A stretch of 64,000 nt of DNA from Chryseobacterium aureum (GCF_003971235.1 NZ_CP034661.1:868001-932000), one strand, 5' to 3'. Numbered from the stretch's first letter, positions 25,679 to 35,040 are shown. Notes: a model not told the origin generated them from the letters alone. Numbers and translations are program-made.

Positions 25679-26608
25679 TTATTTAAATAAATTAAGTCCG
25701 ACTGCTGTAAGAATAGCCATTACAAATGTCATGATTCCTACCTGCTTTAGATATTGGTCTAATTCTTTCGGTTCTTTTACAGAAAGAATCTTTCTCCTCA
25801 GTTTTGACAATGGGAATAACAGAATCATGACGATGAAAACGTAGTAGTTTTGTCCCTGCATGAAGCCATTTATGCCTAAAAACATAAGGATCAGCAATAA
25901 CGGAAGCTGTAACAGCACCATTTCATAGATCATGGCATTTTTGAATCCGATTCTCAATGCAAAGCTGTTTTTTCCGGATAATTTATCACTTTCGATGTCT
26001 CTCATGTTATTCAGGTTAAGAACTGCCATGCTCATCATTCCCACAGCTGTCCCTGGTAATAATATATCCCAGCTGAAGGTTTTTGTAAAGAGGAAATAAC
26101 TTCCACATACAGAAACCAGTCCAAAAAAGATAAACACGAAGATGTCTCCCAACCCCATGTATCCGTAAGGTTTTTTACCTACCGTATATCCAATGGCTGC
26201 AAGAATACATGCCACTCCCAATCCTATGAAGATATAGAATTCATTCATATAGTTGGGAATGAAAGCTACATACAGCAAAGCAATGGTAGCAATGAAAGAT
26301 AATGTTGCGAAAAGAATGACTGCATTTCTCATCTGTTTTGCAGTAATTTTTCCTGATGCTACCGCTCTTGCTTCAGCTTCATTGATTCTTTTGGCATCGG
26401 TTCCTTTTACTCCATCCCCGTAATCATTGGCATAATTTGATAAAATCTGATATAAAAGCGTTACCAAAAGAGCGAGTGCAAGGACCTTCCAGTCCCAGGT
26501 TCCTCCTTCTCCGTAAAGTCTCCATTTTGCAATGAAGGCCCCCATGATAATTCCGCTCAGGGAAAGCGGTAAAGTTCTTAGCCTTGCGGCTTTTATCCAA
26601 TCTGTCAT
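25679..26608 (-). CDS. menA: 1,4-dihydroxy-2-naphthoate polyprenyltransferase
   Basis: 309 residues from ATG 26608 (MTDWIKAARLRTLPLS); the upstream frame is repeat DNA. UbiA-family membrane enzyme that prenylates 1,4-dihydroxy-2-naphthoate to demethylmenaquinone. Nine or so helices; first Asp-rich motif NYANDYGDGVKGTDAKR, second motif NLNNMRDIESDKLSGKNS. The KAARLRTLPLSLSGI opening is typical for MenA. With menB upstream it completes two steps of menaquinone synthesis; menC, D, E and F are not in the window. Confidence 0.95.
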   Translation of the reverse strand: MTDWIKAARLRTLPLSLSGIIMGAFIAKWRLYGEGGTWDWKVLALALLVTLLYQILSNYANDYGDGVKGTDAKRINEAEARAVASGKITAKQMRNAVILFATLSFIATIALLYVAFIPNYMNEFYIFIGLGVACILAAIGYTVGKKPYGYMGLGDIFVFIFFGLVSVCGSYFLFTKTFSWDILLPGTAVGMMSMAVLNLNNMRDIESDKLSGKNSFALRIGFKNAMIYEMVLLQLPLLLILMFLGINGFMQGQNYYVFIVMILLFPLSKLRRKILSVKEPKELDQYLKQVGIMTFVMAILTAVGLNLFK

Positions 26609-26618
26609 AAATTTATCA

Positions 26619-26674
26619 TTGATAAGCGATAATTGATAAATGATAATATCGATCATCATTCATCAATTATCAAT
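26619..26674. repeat. heptad-periodic inverted-arm element (word TTGATAA)
   Basis: Left arm heptads TTGATAA (26619), GCGATAA (26626), TTGATAA (26633) and ATGATAA (26640). Right arm CATCATT (26654), CATCAAT (26661) and TATCAAT (26668), all in 7-nt phase. It fills the menB-menA gap, leaving menA with a leader that can fold back. Confidence 0.75.
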
Positions 26675-26681
26675 TATATTT

Positions 26682-27518
26682 TTAAGATATCCACTGGTCT
26701 TCTCCGAAGTTGGGTTTTCTTTTTTCAAGGAATGCATTTCTTCCTTCCTGAGCTTCTTCTGTCATGTAAGCCAGGCGGGTTGCTTCTCCTGCGAAAACCT
26801 GCTGTCCTACCATACCGTCATCTGTAAGATTCATGGCGAATTTCAGCATTCTGATAGAGGTAGGAGACTTGGCTAATATTTCCTGAGCCCATTCGTAAGC
26901 GGTATCTTCCAGTTCTGCATGTGGAACTACTTTGTTTACCATTCCCATTTCAAAAGCTTCCTGAGCGGAATAGTTTCTTCCTAAAAAGAAAATTTCACGG
27001 GCTTTTTTCTGTCCTACCATTTTAGCAAGGTAAGCAGATCCATAGCCCCCGTCAAAACTTGTTACGTCAGCATCTGTCTGCTTGAAAATAGCATGTTCTT
27101 CACTGGCTAAAGTAAGGTCACATACTACGTGAAGTGAGTGTCCTCCGCCAACTGCCCATCCCGGAACCACTGCAATAACTACTTTCGGCATGAAGCGGAT
27201 CAGACGCTGAACTTCAAGGATATTCAAACGGTGTCTTCCGTCTTCTCCTACATATCCCTGGTGTCCTCTGGCTTTCTGATCGCCTCCGCTGCAGAATGCC
27301 CATCCTCCGTCTTTTGGACTTGGTCCTTCTCCTGAAAGCAATACCACTCCTATGGAAGGGTCTTCATAGGCGTCATAAAAAGCATCGTATAATTCTGAAG
27401 TTGTCTTAGGTCTGAAAGCATTACGAACCTCTGGTCTGTTGAAAGCAATTCTTGCGACTCCGTTAGATTTTTTATAGGTAATATCTTCGTATTCCTTGGC
27501 GGTTTTCCACTCGATCAT
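26682..27518 (-). CDS. menB: 1,4-dihydroxy-2-naphthoyl-CoA synthase
   Basis: 278-residue crotonase-fold enzyme that closes the second ring of the naphthoate nucleus from O-succinylbenzoyl-CoA. Visible: KSNGVARIAFNRPEVRNAFR, the GGWAFCSGGDQKARG oxyanion and CoA segment, AVVPGWAVGGGHSLHVVCDL, DADVTSFDGGYGSAYLAK and the C-terminal ARLAYMTEEAQEGRNAFLEK helix. Length is typical. A TATCTTTG -7 element lies at 27536-27543 on the minus strand. MenA follows after a heptad element. Confidence 0.97.
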   Translation of the reverse strand: MIEWKTAKEYEDITYKKSNGVARIAFNRPEVRNAFRPKTTSELYDAFYDAYEDPSIGVVLLSGEGPSPKDGGWAFCSGGDQKARGHQGYVGEDGRHRLNILEVQRLIRFMPKVVIAVVPGWAVGGGHSLHVVCDLTLASEEHAIFKQTDADVTSFDGGYGSAYLAKMVGQKKAREIFFLGRNYSAQEAFEMGMVNKVVPHAELEDTAYEWAQEILAKSPTSIRMLKFAMNLTDDGMVGQQVFAGEATRLAYMTEEAQEGRNAFLEKRKPNFGEDQWIS

Positions 27519-27832
27519 CTTATAAAAATTTTTCTCAAAGATACGGAATTACAGAGAATTTCTGAAGGTGAAATTTAAGGTTCATTTCTATAAAAAACAG
27601 AAATTTTCAATTTATAAATCCGGCATGAAGAATTTTCAACAGAAACTGCACAGCAGGGCCGGTAACAAATTAAACCTAACAGGTTTATAAATTTAATTCA
27701 AAAACATAAAAGGTCTACAAGACTTCCACATGAAACATAAAATCCTGATAAGAACCTCAGTCAGTACTTCCTGTTTAAAATAAAAAACCGGAACATTTCT
27801 GTTCCGGTTTTCATATCTGTTGTTAAAAATGA
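27519..27832. other. 314-bp gap with a palindrome and a terminator
   Basis: No gene seen. The palindrome AAACCTAACAGGTTT (27672-27686) resembles a phrase recurring between genes of Flavobacteriia. TATCTTTG at 27536-27543 (minus) is a possible menB -7 element. The TPR gene terminator is at 27784-27811. Confidence 0.6.
27784..27811 (-). terminator. terminator after the TPR-protein gene
   Basis: Perfect stem AAAACCGGAAC/GTTCCGGTTTT with loop ATTTCT and flanking A/T runs, 21 bp beyond the stop codon. Confidence 0.9.
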
Positions 27833-28867
27833 TTATTTTGCTCCTGCAGCTGTAAGTTCAGCTTCTTTCGCTTTCATTTCTTTAACTTTATCCATGTTTT
27901 TAGTTACCATGTAAATTTCTTTTAATGCAGAAACCGCATCAATGCTTTTTGGATTGGCTTTATACCATCCTTCAGCATATGGCAATGCTTTCGTAAATCT
28001 TTCTCTTCTTTCGTCGATCAATTTAGAAGCTTCATCCGGTTTGTCTTTTCTCAAAGCATTAATCTGCCCTACTACTTTAGCATCATCTCCAATAGTAGTA
28101 TAAACTAAGTTCTGGTAGGCATCAGAGAAGTCCGGCTTAAGCTCAACTGCTTTTTTGAATGATTCTATAGCATCATTAACAGTAGCAGGGGTTTTAGCCT
28201 GCATTACTCCAAGGTTATACCAGTTTGTAGGGTCAGTTGGATTTTTAGCTAACTGCTCTTTTAATCCTGAAACGAATTTATCTGTGTTTCCAGACTGAAG
28301 GTATGCTGTAGTCTGAGCTTCTTTAAGCTTGGCGTTATTCGGGAATTTCGCAAGTCCTTTTTCAATAACGGCAAGAGCTTCAGGGCTTTTTGCGTTTAGA
28401 AGTAATGAAGACAGTGTTTCATACAAATCCGGTTCTATACTTTTTGTCTGCTCAGTTTTGAAGTCAGAATAGTCTGAATTCTTTTTCATAAGCTCCCAGG
28501 TAGATTTATCAAGATTTACCACCTGTCCTGTTTTCTTTTCTTTAGCAGTGTAGGTAGTTTCTACTCCTGTAAATCCGGAATTAACAAGATCTGTAAATAT
28601 TTTGATAGACTGGTCATTGTTATTCGCTAAAGCGTGGCTAAGTCCGGCATAATACATATATATTTTATTGTCCTGACCGCTGGACTTTAATAAGTCATAA
28701 ACTTCAATAAACTTAGGGGCTGCTGCTGCATAATTTTTTGCATTATAGGCATCCATAGCCACTTTATTAGCTTCCTGAAGCTGAGCATTCAAAGCGTTGG
28801 CATCTTTTTTCTGCCCAAAAGCAAAAGCAGATGCTACGATAGCCATTCCTAAAATTAGTTTCTTCAT
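27833..28867 (-). CDS. tetratricopeptide-repeat exported protein
   Basis: 344 residues with a signal peptide (MKKLILGMAIVASAFAFGQ). About six TPR motifs are visible, e.g. AYNAKNYAAAAPKFIEVYDL, NWYNLGVMQAKTPATVNDAI, ESFKKAVELKPDFSDAYQNL and LPYAEGWYKANPKSIDAVSA. It is a periplasmic scaffold of unknown partners. The gene follows gyrA by 30 bp and may share its transcript, an arrangement I have seen in other Flavobacteriia; it ends in a strong terminator. Confidence 0.88.
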   Translation of the reverse strand: MKKLILGMAIVASAFAFGQKKDANALNAQLQEANKVAMDAYNAKNYAAAAPKFIEVYDLLKSSGQDNKIYMYYAGLSHALANNNDQSIKIFTDLVNSGFTGVETTYTAKEKKTGQVVNLDKSTWELMKKNSDYSDFKTEQTKSIEPDLYETLSSLLLNAKSPEALAVIEKGLAKFPNNAKLKEAQTTAYLQSGNTDKFVSGLKEQLAKNPTDPTNWYNLGVMQAKTPATVNDAIESFKKAVELKPDFSDAYQNLVYTTIGDDAKVVGQINALRKDKPDEASKLIDERRERFTKALPYAEGWYKANPKSIDAVSALKEIYMVTKNMDKVKEMKAKEAELTAAGAK

Positions 28868-28897
28868 AATAACTATTTTATATTTATATTGTACAAT

Positions 28898-31495
28898 TTA
28901 TTCTTCAGAATCAGAACTCCCGTTTTCCTCTGCTTCGTTTTCATTTTCAGCCTGAGGTGCTTCATTTTCCTGGTTATCAAATAGCGTTCCTACTACTCCT
29001 TCTTCTGTTTCTTCAAGAAGTTCTTCAGAATCTTCTTCTACATCTTTATCCATTTCTACTTTTGCGATGGCTGCAATTTCGTCATTTTTCTTAAGGTTGA
29101 TCAGCTTCACTCCCTGCGTATTTCTACCCATCACTCTCATTTCATCCATTCCCATTCTGATGGCAACACCGGATTTGTTGATAATCATTAATCCGTCTTC
29201 GTCTGTTACGTTCTGAATGGCGATAAGATTTCCTGTTTTTTCGGTAATGTTCAGGGTGATAACCCCTTTTCCACCTCTGTTGGTAATTCTGTAGTCTTCT
29301 ACTGCAGTTCTCTTTCCGTATCCTTTTTCTGATACTACAAGTACTGTTTCATTCTCTACGTCATTCACAACAATCATACCAATAGCCTCATCATCATCTT
29401 CCATGGCAATACCTCTTACCCCGATAGACCCTCTTCCTACTTCTCTTACTTTTTCTTCAGGGAAACGGATACATTTACCGTTTTTGGTTGCAATCATGAT
29501 CTGAGATGTTCCGTTTGTAAGATAAGCTCCTAGCAATTGGTCATTATCTCTGATTTCGATAGCATTTACCCCGTTTACTCTTGGTCTTGAATAGGCTTCT
29601 AATGATGTTTTCTTGATGGTACCGTTTTTGGTAACCATCACAACGCTCATTTGATTCACATATTCGGAATCTTTAAGGTTGTTGGTTCTGATATAAGCCT
29701 TGATCTTATCATCCGGTTCAATGTTGATCAGGTTTTGTACGGCTCTTCCTTTTGCTGTTTTGGAGCCTTCAGGAATTTCAAATACTCTCAGCCAGTAACA
29801 TCTTCCTTTTTCTGTAAAGAAGAGCATATACTGGTGGTTGGTTGCAGAAACGATATATTCAAGGAAATCGGAATCTCTCGTGGTAGCGGCTTTGTTTCCT
29901 ACCCCTCCTCTGCTTTGAATTTTATATTCTGAAAGAGATGTTCTCTTGATATATCCTGCATGAGAAATTGTAAGAACTACCGATTCATTCGGGATGATAT
30001 CTTCGATAGACATTTCTCCTCCGGAGTAATCAATTTCTGTTCTTCTTTCGTCTCCGTATTTTTCTTTGATTTCGATCAGTTCGTCCTTAATGATCTGGAA
30101 TCTTCTTGGCTCATTGGCTAAGATATCTTCCAAATTCGCAATTTCTTTCATGATGGCATCATACTCATCACGGATCTTATCAAGCTCCATTCCTGTAAGA
30201 CGAGCTAATCTAAGATCAAGAATCGCCTGTGCCTGAATGTCTGAAAGTTCAAATGCCTCAATTAAGCCTTCTTTTGCAGCCTGAGGGTTGGCACTGTGAC
30301 GGATAATAGAAATGGCTCTGTCCAGAGCATCCTGAGTTCCGATCACTTTCATGAATCCTTCAAGGATATGCGCTCTTTCTTTTGCTTTTTTAAGCTCAAA
30401 CTGAGTTCTTCTTACGATTACTTCATGTCTGTGCTCTACAAAGTGGTGAATGATATCTTTAAGGTTCAGCTGCTCTGGTCTTCCGTGTACCAGTGCAATA
30501 TTATTTACACTGAAAGAAGTCTGAAGTGCCGTATATTTATATAATAGGTTAAGAACAACATTCGGGATGGCATCATTTTTCAGTTCGTAGACCACACGAA
30601 GTCCTTTTCTATCCGATTCGTCTCTGATCTCATGGATACCAGGGATTTTTTCGTCTTTAACAAGTTCTGCTGTTCTGGCGATCATTTCAGCTTTGTTCAC
30701 CTGATAAGGGATTTCAGTAACGATAATTGCGTTTCTGTTTCCGATTTCTTCAAAGTTCACCTTAGCTCTTAAAACGACTCTACCTCTTCCTGTGTGGAAT
30801 GCATCTCTTACCCCATCATATCCGTAGATGATACCCCCTGTAGGGAAATCCGGAGCAATGATGTGCTGCATCAGCTCATCAATTGTAATTTCTTTATTAT
30901 CAATATAGGCACAGATAGCATCTACAGATTCGGATAGGTTGTGCGGCGCCATGTTGGTAGCCATCCCTACTGCAATACCTGAAGTACCGTTCACCAAAAG
31001 GTTAGGAACTTTAGTAGGCATTACTGTCGGCTCCTGTAAGCTGTCGTCAAAGTTATTCTGGAAATCTACAGTTTCTTTGTCCAGGTCTGAAAGAACCTCA
31101 TCAGAGATTTTTTTCAATCTTGCCTCGGTATAACGCATTGCTGCAGGGGGGTCACCATCCATTGAACCGAAGTTACCCTGTCCGTCTACCTGAGGATAAC
31201 GTAAACTCCAGTCCTGAGCCATTCTTACCATGGCGTCATATACAGAGGAATCTCCGTGCGGGTGATACTTACCCAAAACGTCTCCAACAATTCTCGCAGA
31301 TTTTAAATATTTTCTATTAGAAAACACCCCTAATCCATACATACCATACAGTACTCTTCTATGAACGGGCTTCAAGCCGTCTCTTACATCCGGTAGCGCT
31401 CTTGAAACGATAACGGACATCGAATAATCGATATAAGACGACTTCATTTCATCAACAATGTTGATAGGAATCAGTCTTTCTCCTTCTTTTTGCAT
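28898..31495 (-). CDS. gyrA: DNA gyrase subunit A
   Basis: 865 residues from ATG 31495 ([20 protein letters not shown]). Breaks and rejoins DNA in the gyrase tetramer. Catalytic Tyr122 ([10 protein letters not shown]) has the same number as in E. coli. The quinolone region reads [17 protein letters not shown]: Ser83 and Asp87 are wild type, Ser replaces Ala84. The first blade of the C-terminal DNA-wrapping domain has a degenerate GyrA box (QSRGGVG). The tail (about 825-865) is acidic, as in other Bacteroidota. Length is close to the 875 of E. coli. Confidence 0.98.
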   Translation of the reverse strand: MQKEGERLIPINIVDEMKSSYIDYSMSVIVSRALPDVRDGLKPVHRRVLYGMYGLGVFSNRKYLKSARIVGDVLGKYHPHGDSSVYDAMVRMAQDWSLRYPQVDGQGNFGSMDGDPPAAMRYTEARLKKISDEVLSDLDKETVDFQNNFDDSLQEPTVMPTKVPNLLVNGTSGIAVGMATNMAPHNLSESVDAICAYIDNKEITIDELMQHIIAPDFPTGGIIYGYDGVRDAFHTGRGRVVLRAKVNFEEIGNRNAIIVTEIPYQVNKAEMIARTAELVKDEKIPGIHEIRDESDRKGLRVVYELKNDAIPNVVLNLLYKYTALQTSFSVNNIALVHGRPEQLNLKDIIHHFVEHRHEVIVRRTQFELKKAKERAHILEGFMKVIGTQDALDRAISIIRHSANPQAAKEGLIEAFELSDIQAQAILDLRLARLTGMELDKIRDEYDAIMKEIANLEDILANEPRRFQIIKDELIEIKEKYGDERRTEIDYSGGEMSIEDIIPNESVVLTISHAGYIKRTSLSEYKIQSRGGVGNKAATTRDSDFLEYIVSATNHQYMLFFTEKGRCYWLRVFEIPEGSKTAKGRAVQNLINIEPDDKIKAYIRTNNLKDSEYVNQMSVVMVTKNGTIKKTSLEAYSRPRVNGVNAIEIRDNDQLLGAYLTNGTSQIMIATKNGKCIRFPEEKVREVGRGSIGVRGIAMEDDDEAIGMIVVNDVENETVLVVSEKGYGKRTAVEDYRITNRGGKGVITLNITEKTGNLIAIQNVTDEDGLMIINKSGVAIRMGMDEMRVMGRNTQGVKLINLKKNDEIAAIAKVEMDKDVEEDSEELLEETEEGVVGTLFDNQENEAPQAENENEAEENGSSDSEE

Positions 31496-31644
31496 AAACA
31501 AATTTTATTGTAATGATATTCAAACTCTTAGCTGTAAGTCTGAAAATTATTTATTTCCAATTTTTATTAACGGGCTAATTTACGAAAAAAAAGCCGATTT
31601 TTGCTGTAGAATTTATCCAAAAAATCTTAAAAATTCATAAAAAT

Positions 31645-31959
31645 ATGGGCATATTAAGTATAACTTTCCACTGTACAAAAGATAACCTGGAAGAATGGGA
31701 AAATTATATTGATAAAACACTGGTTTTAATGACGGAAAACCTGATGGATGTCACCAAATATATTCTTTCTGAGGTACACAGTGATTATATAGAAGATGGC
31801 AAAAATTACAACCTTTTGCTGATTTTTGACAATGAAGAATTGCGGGAAGATTTTATTCAAAGTGAGCTGCTGAATATTTCGGAAAGAATTGAGAAAAAGT
31901 TCGGGCAGGAAGTTATGGTTTTTAATACTTTCCTGAATCCAAAAAAATCAAGATTATAG
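31645..31959 (+). CDS. DUF4286 family protein
   Basis: 104 residues of the DUF4286 family of Bacteroidota. Typical: GILSITFHCTKDNLEEWENY, a central LSEVHSDYIEDGKNYNLLLI and the end EKKFGQEVMVFNTFLNPKKS. No signal peptide, no enzyme motif. It starts 149 bp from gyrA in divergent orientation and ends at a bidirectional terminator shared with the small lipoprotein gene. Confidence 0.85.
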   Translation: MGILSITFHCTKDNLEEWENYIDKTLVLMTENLMDVTKYILSEVHSDYIEDGKNYNLLLIFDNEELREDFIQSELLNISERIEKKFGQEVMVFNTFLNPKKSRL

Positions 31960-31970
31960 TTTACAATACA

Positions 31971-32003
31971 AAAGAAAGCACTGAAAAATTCAGTGCTTTC
32001 TTT
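31971..32003. terminator. bidirectional terminator
   Basis: Perfect stem AAAGAAAGCACTGAA/TTCAGTGCTTTCTTT with loop AAA, directly touching the stop of the small lipoprotein gene. Confidence 0.9.
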
Positions 32004-32216
32004 TTATCTGTGATGTCCATGACCGCGGCCTTTGTGATGTCCATGACCACGCTCTTCATAAATATACACTTTCTTCACATGGCCTGGTGCATAATACCTT
32101 TTTGCGTGTCCCGGAGGCATTCTTCTTCCATGAGGTTCATGCACTACGCACGAGGACAACATCAACAGGACAACTCCTGCCCCTGCAGTTTTCAACATAC
32201 TTTTCATTACTTTCAC
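32004..32216 (-). CDS. small His-rich lipoprotein with PPGxAK motif
   Basis: 70 residues. Signal MKSMLKTAGAGVVLLML and lipobox LSSC (Cys23); two other in-frame ATG (codons 4 and 7) could also be the start. The mature part has RRMPPGHAKRYYAPGHVKK, then a C-terminal tail GHGHHKGRGHGHHR with six His, a possible metal-binding tail. It is a paralogue of the next gene. Similar short proteins are sometimes annotated as 'quinol oxidase subunit 4' in Flavobacteriia, for which I see no support. Confidence 0.7.
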   Translation of the reverse strand: MKVMKSMLKTAGAGVVLLMLSSCVVHEPHGRRMPPGHAKRYYAPGHVKKVYIYEERGHGHHKGRGHGHHR

Positions 32217-32326
32217 TTTTTCAATTTCGATAGCGAAGTATTACAATCTTAATGCCACGATAAATTAAAATTAAGCTAATATATGTTAAAAATGAATGCT
32301 ATTATTCTTATTTTAATCCTTGTAAA

Positions 32327-32506
32327 TTAATATCCGTTTCTTTTCTTCACCTGTCCCGGAGCATAATCCTTTGCACTTCCTCCATATATTTTTTTGGCCT
32401 GTCCCGGCGGAAGCCTTTTAGCCCTGTTTCCGTTATCATGAACCACGCATGATGAAAGCATGAAGGCTACAACCAAAGCGCCGGTAATTTTTATTAGATT
32501 TTTCAT
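32327..32506 (-). CDS. small lipoprotein with PPGxAKK motif
   Basis: 59 residues from ATG 32506 (MKNLIKITGALVVAFMLSSC); the long frame to 32602 is a chance extension. Lipobox LSSC at Cys20, then VVHDNGNRAKRLPPGQAKK, with a second similar block YAPGQVKKRNGY. It shares lipobox, the following VVH, PPG[HQ]AK and APG[HQ]VKK with the neighbour, so a tandem duplication is likely. Function unknown, probably envelope-located. Confidence 0.7.
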   Translation of the reverse strand: MKNLIKITGALVVAFMLSSCVVHDNGNRAKRLPPGQAKKIYGGSAKDYAPGQVKKRNGY

Positions 32507-32615
32507 AATTTCTATTTTTTCTTCATTTATTATTACAATGGCAGTGCCAAAATGAAAAGTATGGGATTTTAAAGATATGAGCTTTGCCCTACAATTCATC
32601 ATCGTTTACAATACT

Positions 32616-33107
32616 CTAAATAGTTTCGCTTCTTTTTTCCATCAGGACAAGGTCTTTCCATTCTCCGTTAAGCTTTCCGATTTTTTTACGGATTCCCACT
32701 GTTCTGAACCCGTTTTTCTGGTGAGATTTTATGGCCATTTCATTTTCGGAGAAGAGATTGGTCTGTAATGTCCAGAATCCGTGATCTTCGCTGTCCAAAA
32801 TGATCTTTTTAAGCAATATGGAACCCAATCCCTTGCCTTGGTATTCTTTATCAAAATAAATGCTTACTTCTGCCACCCCTTTAAAACTTTCTCTTTTGCT
32901 GATGGGTTTCAGGGCGCACCATCCTATCACTTCATTATTTTCATTTTCCAGCACCCACCGGCAGTCGTTAAAATATTCCATACTCCAGGCTTCAGCAGTG
33001 GGAACCTCTGTTTCCAAAGTGGCAATGCCACTGTCTATTCCCTGCCGGAAGATCTCCAGCACTTTGGCTTCGTCACTGGGAAGCATTTCTCTTAATTCGT
33101 AATTCAT
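32616..33107 (-). CDS. GNAT-family N-acetyltransferase
   Basis: 163 residues of the Gcn5-related acetyltransferase fold, close to phosphinothricin-acetyltransferase-like (Pat) proteins: YELREMLPSDEAKVLEIFRQ, GIDSGIATLETEVPTAEAW, VIGWCALKPISKRESFKGVA and the acetyl-CoA loop KEYQGKGLGSILLKKII. The product is probably cytosolic and acetylates a small amine substrate. It lies 17 bp after the DUF421 gene and may be co-transcribed. Confidence 0.9.
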   Translation of the reverse strand: MNYELREMLPSDEAKVLEIFRQGIDSGIATLETEVPTAEAWSMEYFNDCRWVLENENNEVIGWCALKPISKRESFKGVAEVSIYFDKEYQGKGLGSILLKKIILDSEDHGFWTLQTNLFSENEMAIKSHQKNGFRTVGIRKKIGKLNGEWKDLVLMEKRSETI

Positions 33108-33124
33108 CGTATTTAAAGGTTTTT

Positions 33125-33637
33125 TTAATGGTATTTTCTTTTCATCTTTCTTTTAATTCTTGAATAGTGGGTCTGTTTGCTCTTTTCATCCTGAGAAACA
33201 ACACTGATGTTTCCATCCACTTCCAAAACAGAAAGTTTTACATTATCTATGTTTTCAATCCCATGTTCTCTTATAGCCTCTTCCAGTTCACTTTCGGTGA
33301 TTTTTACCCGGTTCAGGGCTGCCTGGTCTGCAACCCCATCCCTGATCAGAATAACCGGCTCATCTTCCAAAAAAGTCTGAAAGGAACGGCTGGAAAACAT
33401 CAATCTTTTTAGGATGAAATTAGCAACAAACAAAACCAATGCCGCAATAATTCCGCCCTGAAGAGAAGTATCTGGTCCTACCATGGCATTCTGAACAGCA
33501 TTTGAAATTAATAACAACAATACAACATCCCCTGCATTGAGCTGAGAAAGCTGATTTTTCCCAAATAAACGGATAGCAATTACCATAAAAAGGTAAACAC
33601 ACAGGGAACGGACGGCAACATTAAGAATAGGATCCAC
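33125..33637 (-). CDS. DUF421 (YetF-like) membrane protein
   Basis: 170 residues with three N-terminal hydrophobic segments (SLCVYLFMVIAIRLFG, GDVVLLLLISNAVQNAMV, GIIAALVLFVANFILKRL) and the soluble YetF/DUF421 domain (EDEPVILIRDGVADQAALNR, VKLSVLEVDGNISVV). In Bacillus such proteins affect spore stress resistance; role here unknown. Confidence 0.88.
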   Translation of the reverse strand: MDPILNVAVRSLCVYLFMVIAIRLFGKNQLSQLNAGDVVLLLLISNAVQNAMVGPDTSLQGGIIAALVLFVANFILKRLMFSSRSFQTFLEDEPVILIRDGVADQAALNRVKITESELEEAIREHGIENIDNVKLSVLEVDGNISVVSQDEKSKQTHYSRIKRKMKRKYH

Positions 33638-33760
33638 AATTTTTTTTATCTACTCAAATGTATTGATTTTTGTGATTCATCAAAAATATTTTATGGACAG
33701 ATTTTGGTATACATTTTGACCTTAGGATTCTGATAAATAGCACAAAAAAATACCATCAAA

Positions 33761-34303
33761 ATGAAAAAATTATTTCTCTTTTTAGGAATTATCATACTCT
33801 TTGCATCCTGCAAAAAAAATGGACCTAAACCTTCTCCATCTTCAGAAGCAGCCATCAAGGAAAAAGTAAATGAACTTTACACCCAGTATGGTAAATCTAA
33901 TGAAGCGGTTTACAACCAACCGATTCCTGACAGTTTGTTTTCCCAGGATTTAAAAAAAGTTTTAGATGAAGCAATTAGTGCTTCAAAAGCAGATATTGAA
34001 AAGGTGAAAAAAAGTGATCATCCAGATGAGAAGCCTTTAATCTTTGAAGGGGCTCTGTTTTCCAGTCTGTATGAAGGATTTACAAGTTATACCATAAAGT
34101 CCGTTAAGATACAGGATAAAAACGCTGAAGCATTGGTAGCTTTCGAATACAATATGGCTTCCCCCAAGGAAACATGGATGGATACAGTACATCTGACGAA
34201 TACAAAGGATGGATGGAGAGTAGACAATATTACATTTGATCCAACAGGAAATTCTAAAGATCTTAAGGCAAGACTGGCAGAATTTGTTCAAAGTACAGAA
34301 TAA
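33761..34303 (+). CDS. DUF3828-like lipoprotein
   Basis: 180 residues. Lipobox FASC (Cys17) after MKKLFLFLGIIILFA. The rest fits the DUF3828 pattern: AIKEKVNELYTQYGK, PDSLFSQDLKKVLDEAI, YEGFTSYTIKSVKIQDKNAE and a final GWRVDNITFDPTG. Cell-envelope location is inferred; function unknown. Ends at a hairpin shared with the convergent peptide gene. Confidence 0.75.
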   Translation: MKKLFLFLGIIILFASCKKNGPKPSPSSEAAIKEKVNELYTQYGKSNEAVYNQPIPDSLFSQDLKKVLDEAISASKADIEKVKKSDHPDEKPLIFEGALFSSLYEGFTSYTIKSVKIQDKNAEALVAFEYNMASPKETWMDTVHLTNTKDGWRVDNITFDPTGNSKDLKARLAEFVQSTE

Positions 34304-34306
34304 TAG

Positions 34307-34333
34307 AAAAGCCGCTCTTGCAAGCGGCTTTAT
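34307..34333. terminator. bidirectional terminator
   Basis: Stem AAGCCGCT/AGCGGCTT (GC-rich for this genome) with A/T runs on both sides, shared by the convergent lipoprotein and bacteriocin-like peptide genes. Confidence 0.85.
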
Positions 34334-34337
34334 TTTT

Positions 34338-34472
34338 TTAAGGGCACTGGACGATTGGAATATCACTGCAAATTACTTTATTTGCCCATTCGCAAAAGGT
34401 ACAGTATTTTTTAGGTTCTCCTCCGTAAACAGATTTCAAATCTGATTTTGTCAGTTTCTTTAGATTTTTCAT
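34338..34472 (-). CDS. bacteriocin-like double-glycine-leader peptide
   Basis: 44 residues, too short for usual gene callers. Leader MKNLKKLTKSDLKSVYGG ends in Gly-Gly, the cleavage signal of C39-peptidase ABC exporters. The core of 26 residues has four cysteines (C24, C27, C35, C43) in CTFCEW and VICSDIPIVQC, enough for two disulfides. Such 'bacteriocin-like' precursors are known in Chryseobacterium. No modifying enzyme, transporter or immunity gene is adjacent, so it depends on a distant exporter or is an orphan. A hairpin terminates it. Activity is inference. Confidence 0.8.
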   Translation of the reverse strand: MKNLKKLTKSDLKSVYGGEPKKYCTFCEWANKVICSDIPIVQCP

Positions 34473-34586
34473 ATCGTTTTAATTTTATGGCAGTCCAAAA
34501 TTAAAACCTTGCTGTTTATTCTTTATTACAACATAATCTGATAAGTTTTCATTATTCACATATTGTTGAATAATATGATGTAAATA

Positions 34587-34991
34587 CTATCTGCTATGGA
34601 TCTCTACTGTGACAGGCATTACATAAGTATAAGCAACCATATTATCCGTCAGTTTACTGCGGTCTACTCTATAATCAAGATCGCTTAGTACGGTTTCAAT
34701 TTCTTTATTTACGGTTTTGCAGTCTCCACTGGAATGCACATTGACAATTTTGCCGTTTTTTGCAATATCAAATTTCACCACTGAATTTACGGTTCCTTGT
34801 TTGTAATCAGGATTGGTAAGGTCAAAATTGGCTTCCAGTTTATTTCTGATATCATTAAAGGTTTCACTTCTGCTGAGCTGAATTTCCTGAATGGTATTAT
34901 GATCCGTTGTCTGTGCTTTGGCCGTGTTCAAAAAAGCAGCAACTCCGCAAACGAAAAGTGAAGCGAACAATATTTGAATTCTATTTTTCAT
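34587..34991 (-). CDS. exported hypothetical protein, TonB-C-like
   Basis: 134 residues with a signal peptide (LFASLFVCGVAAFLNTAKA, then Q). The rest has GTVNSVVKFDIAKNGKIVNV and ETVLSDLDYRVD, and YTYVMPVTVEI, similar to the C-terminal beta-alpha-beta fold of TonB (VxFxVDxxGKI pattern). Weak similarity, so the name is tentative. It is preceded by a well-formed promoter and activator-like repeats at 35041-35099. Confidence 0.6.
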   Translation of the reverse strand: MKNRIQILFASLFVCGVAAFLNTAKAQTTDHNTIQEIQLSRSETFNDIRNKLEANFDLTNPDYKQGTVNSVVKFDIAKNGKIVNVHSSGDCKTVNKEIETVLSDLDYRVDRSKLTDNMVAYTYVMPVTVEIHSR

Positions 34992-35040
34992 AACTTACTG
35001 GTTTTAAATATTATACTAACCTATTTTTGTATCTCTTAAC

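Noticed and set aside
31223..31261. Quinolone-resistance change in gyrA
   Set aside because: Ser83 and Asp87 are wild type; Ser84 in place of Ala is a likely family difference, not evidence of resistance.
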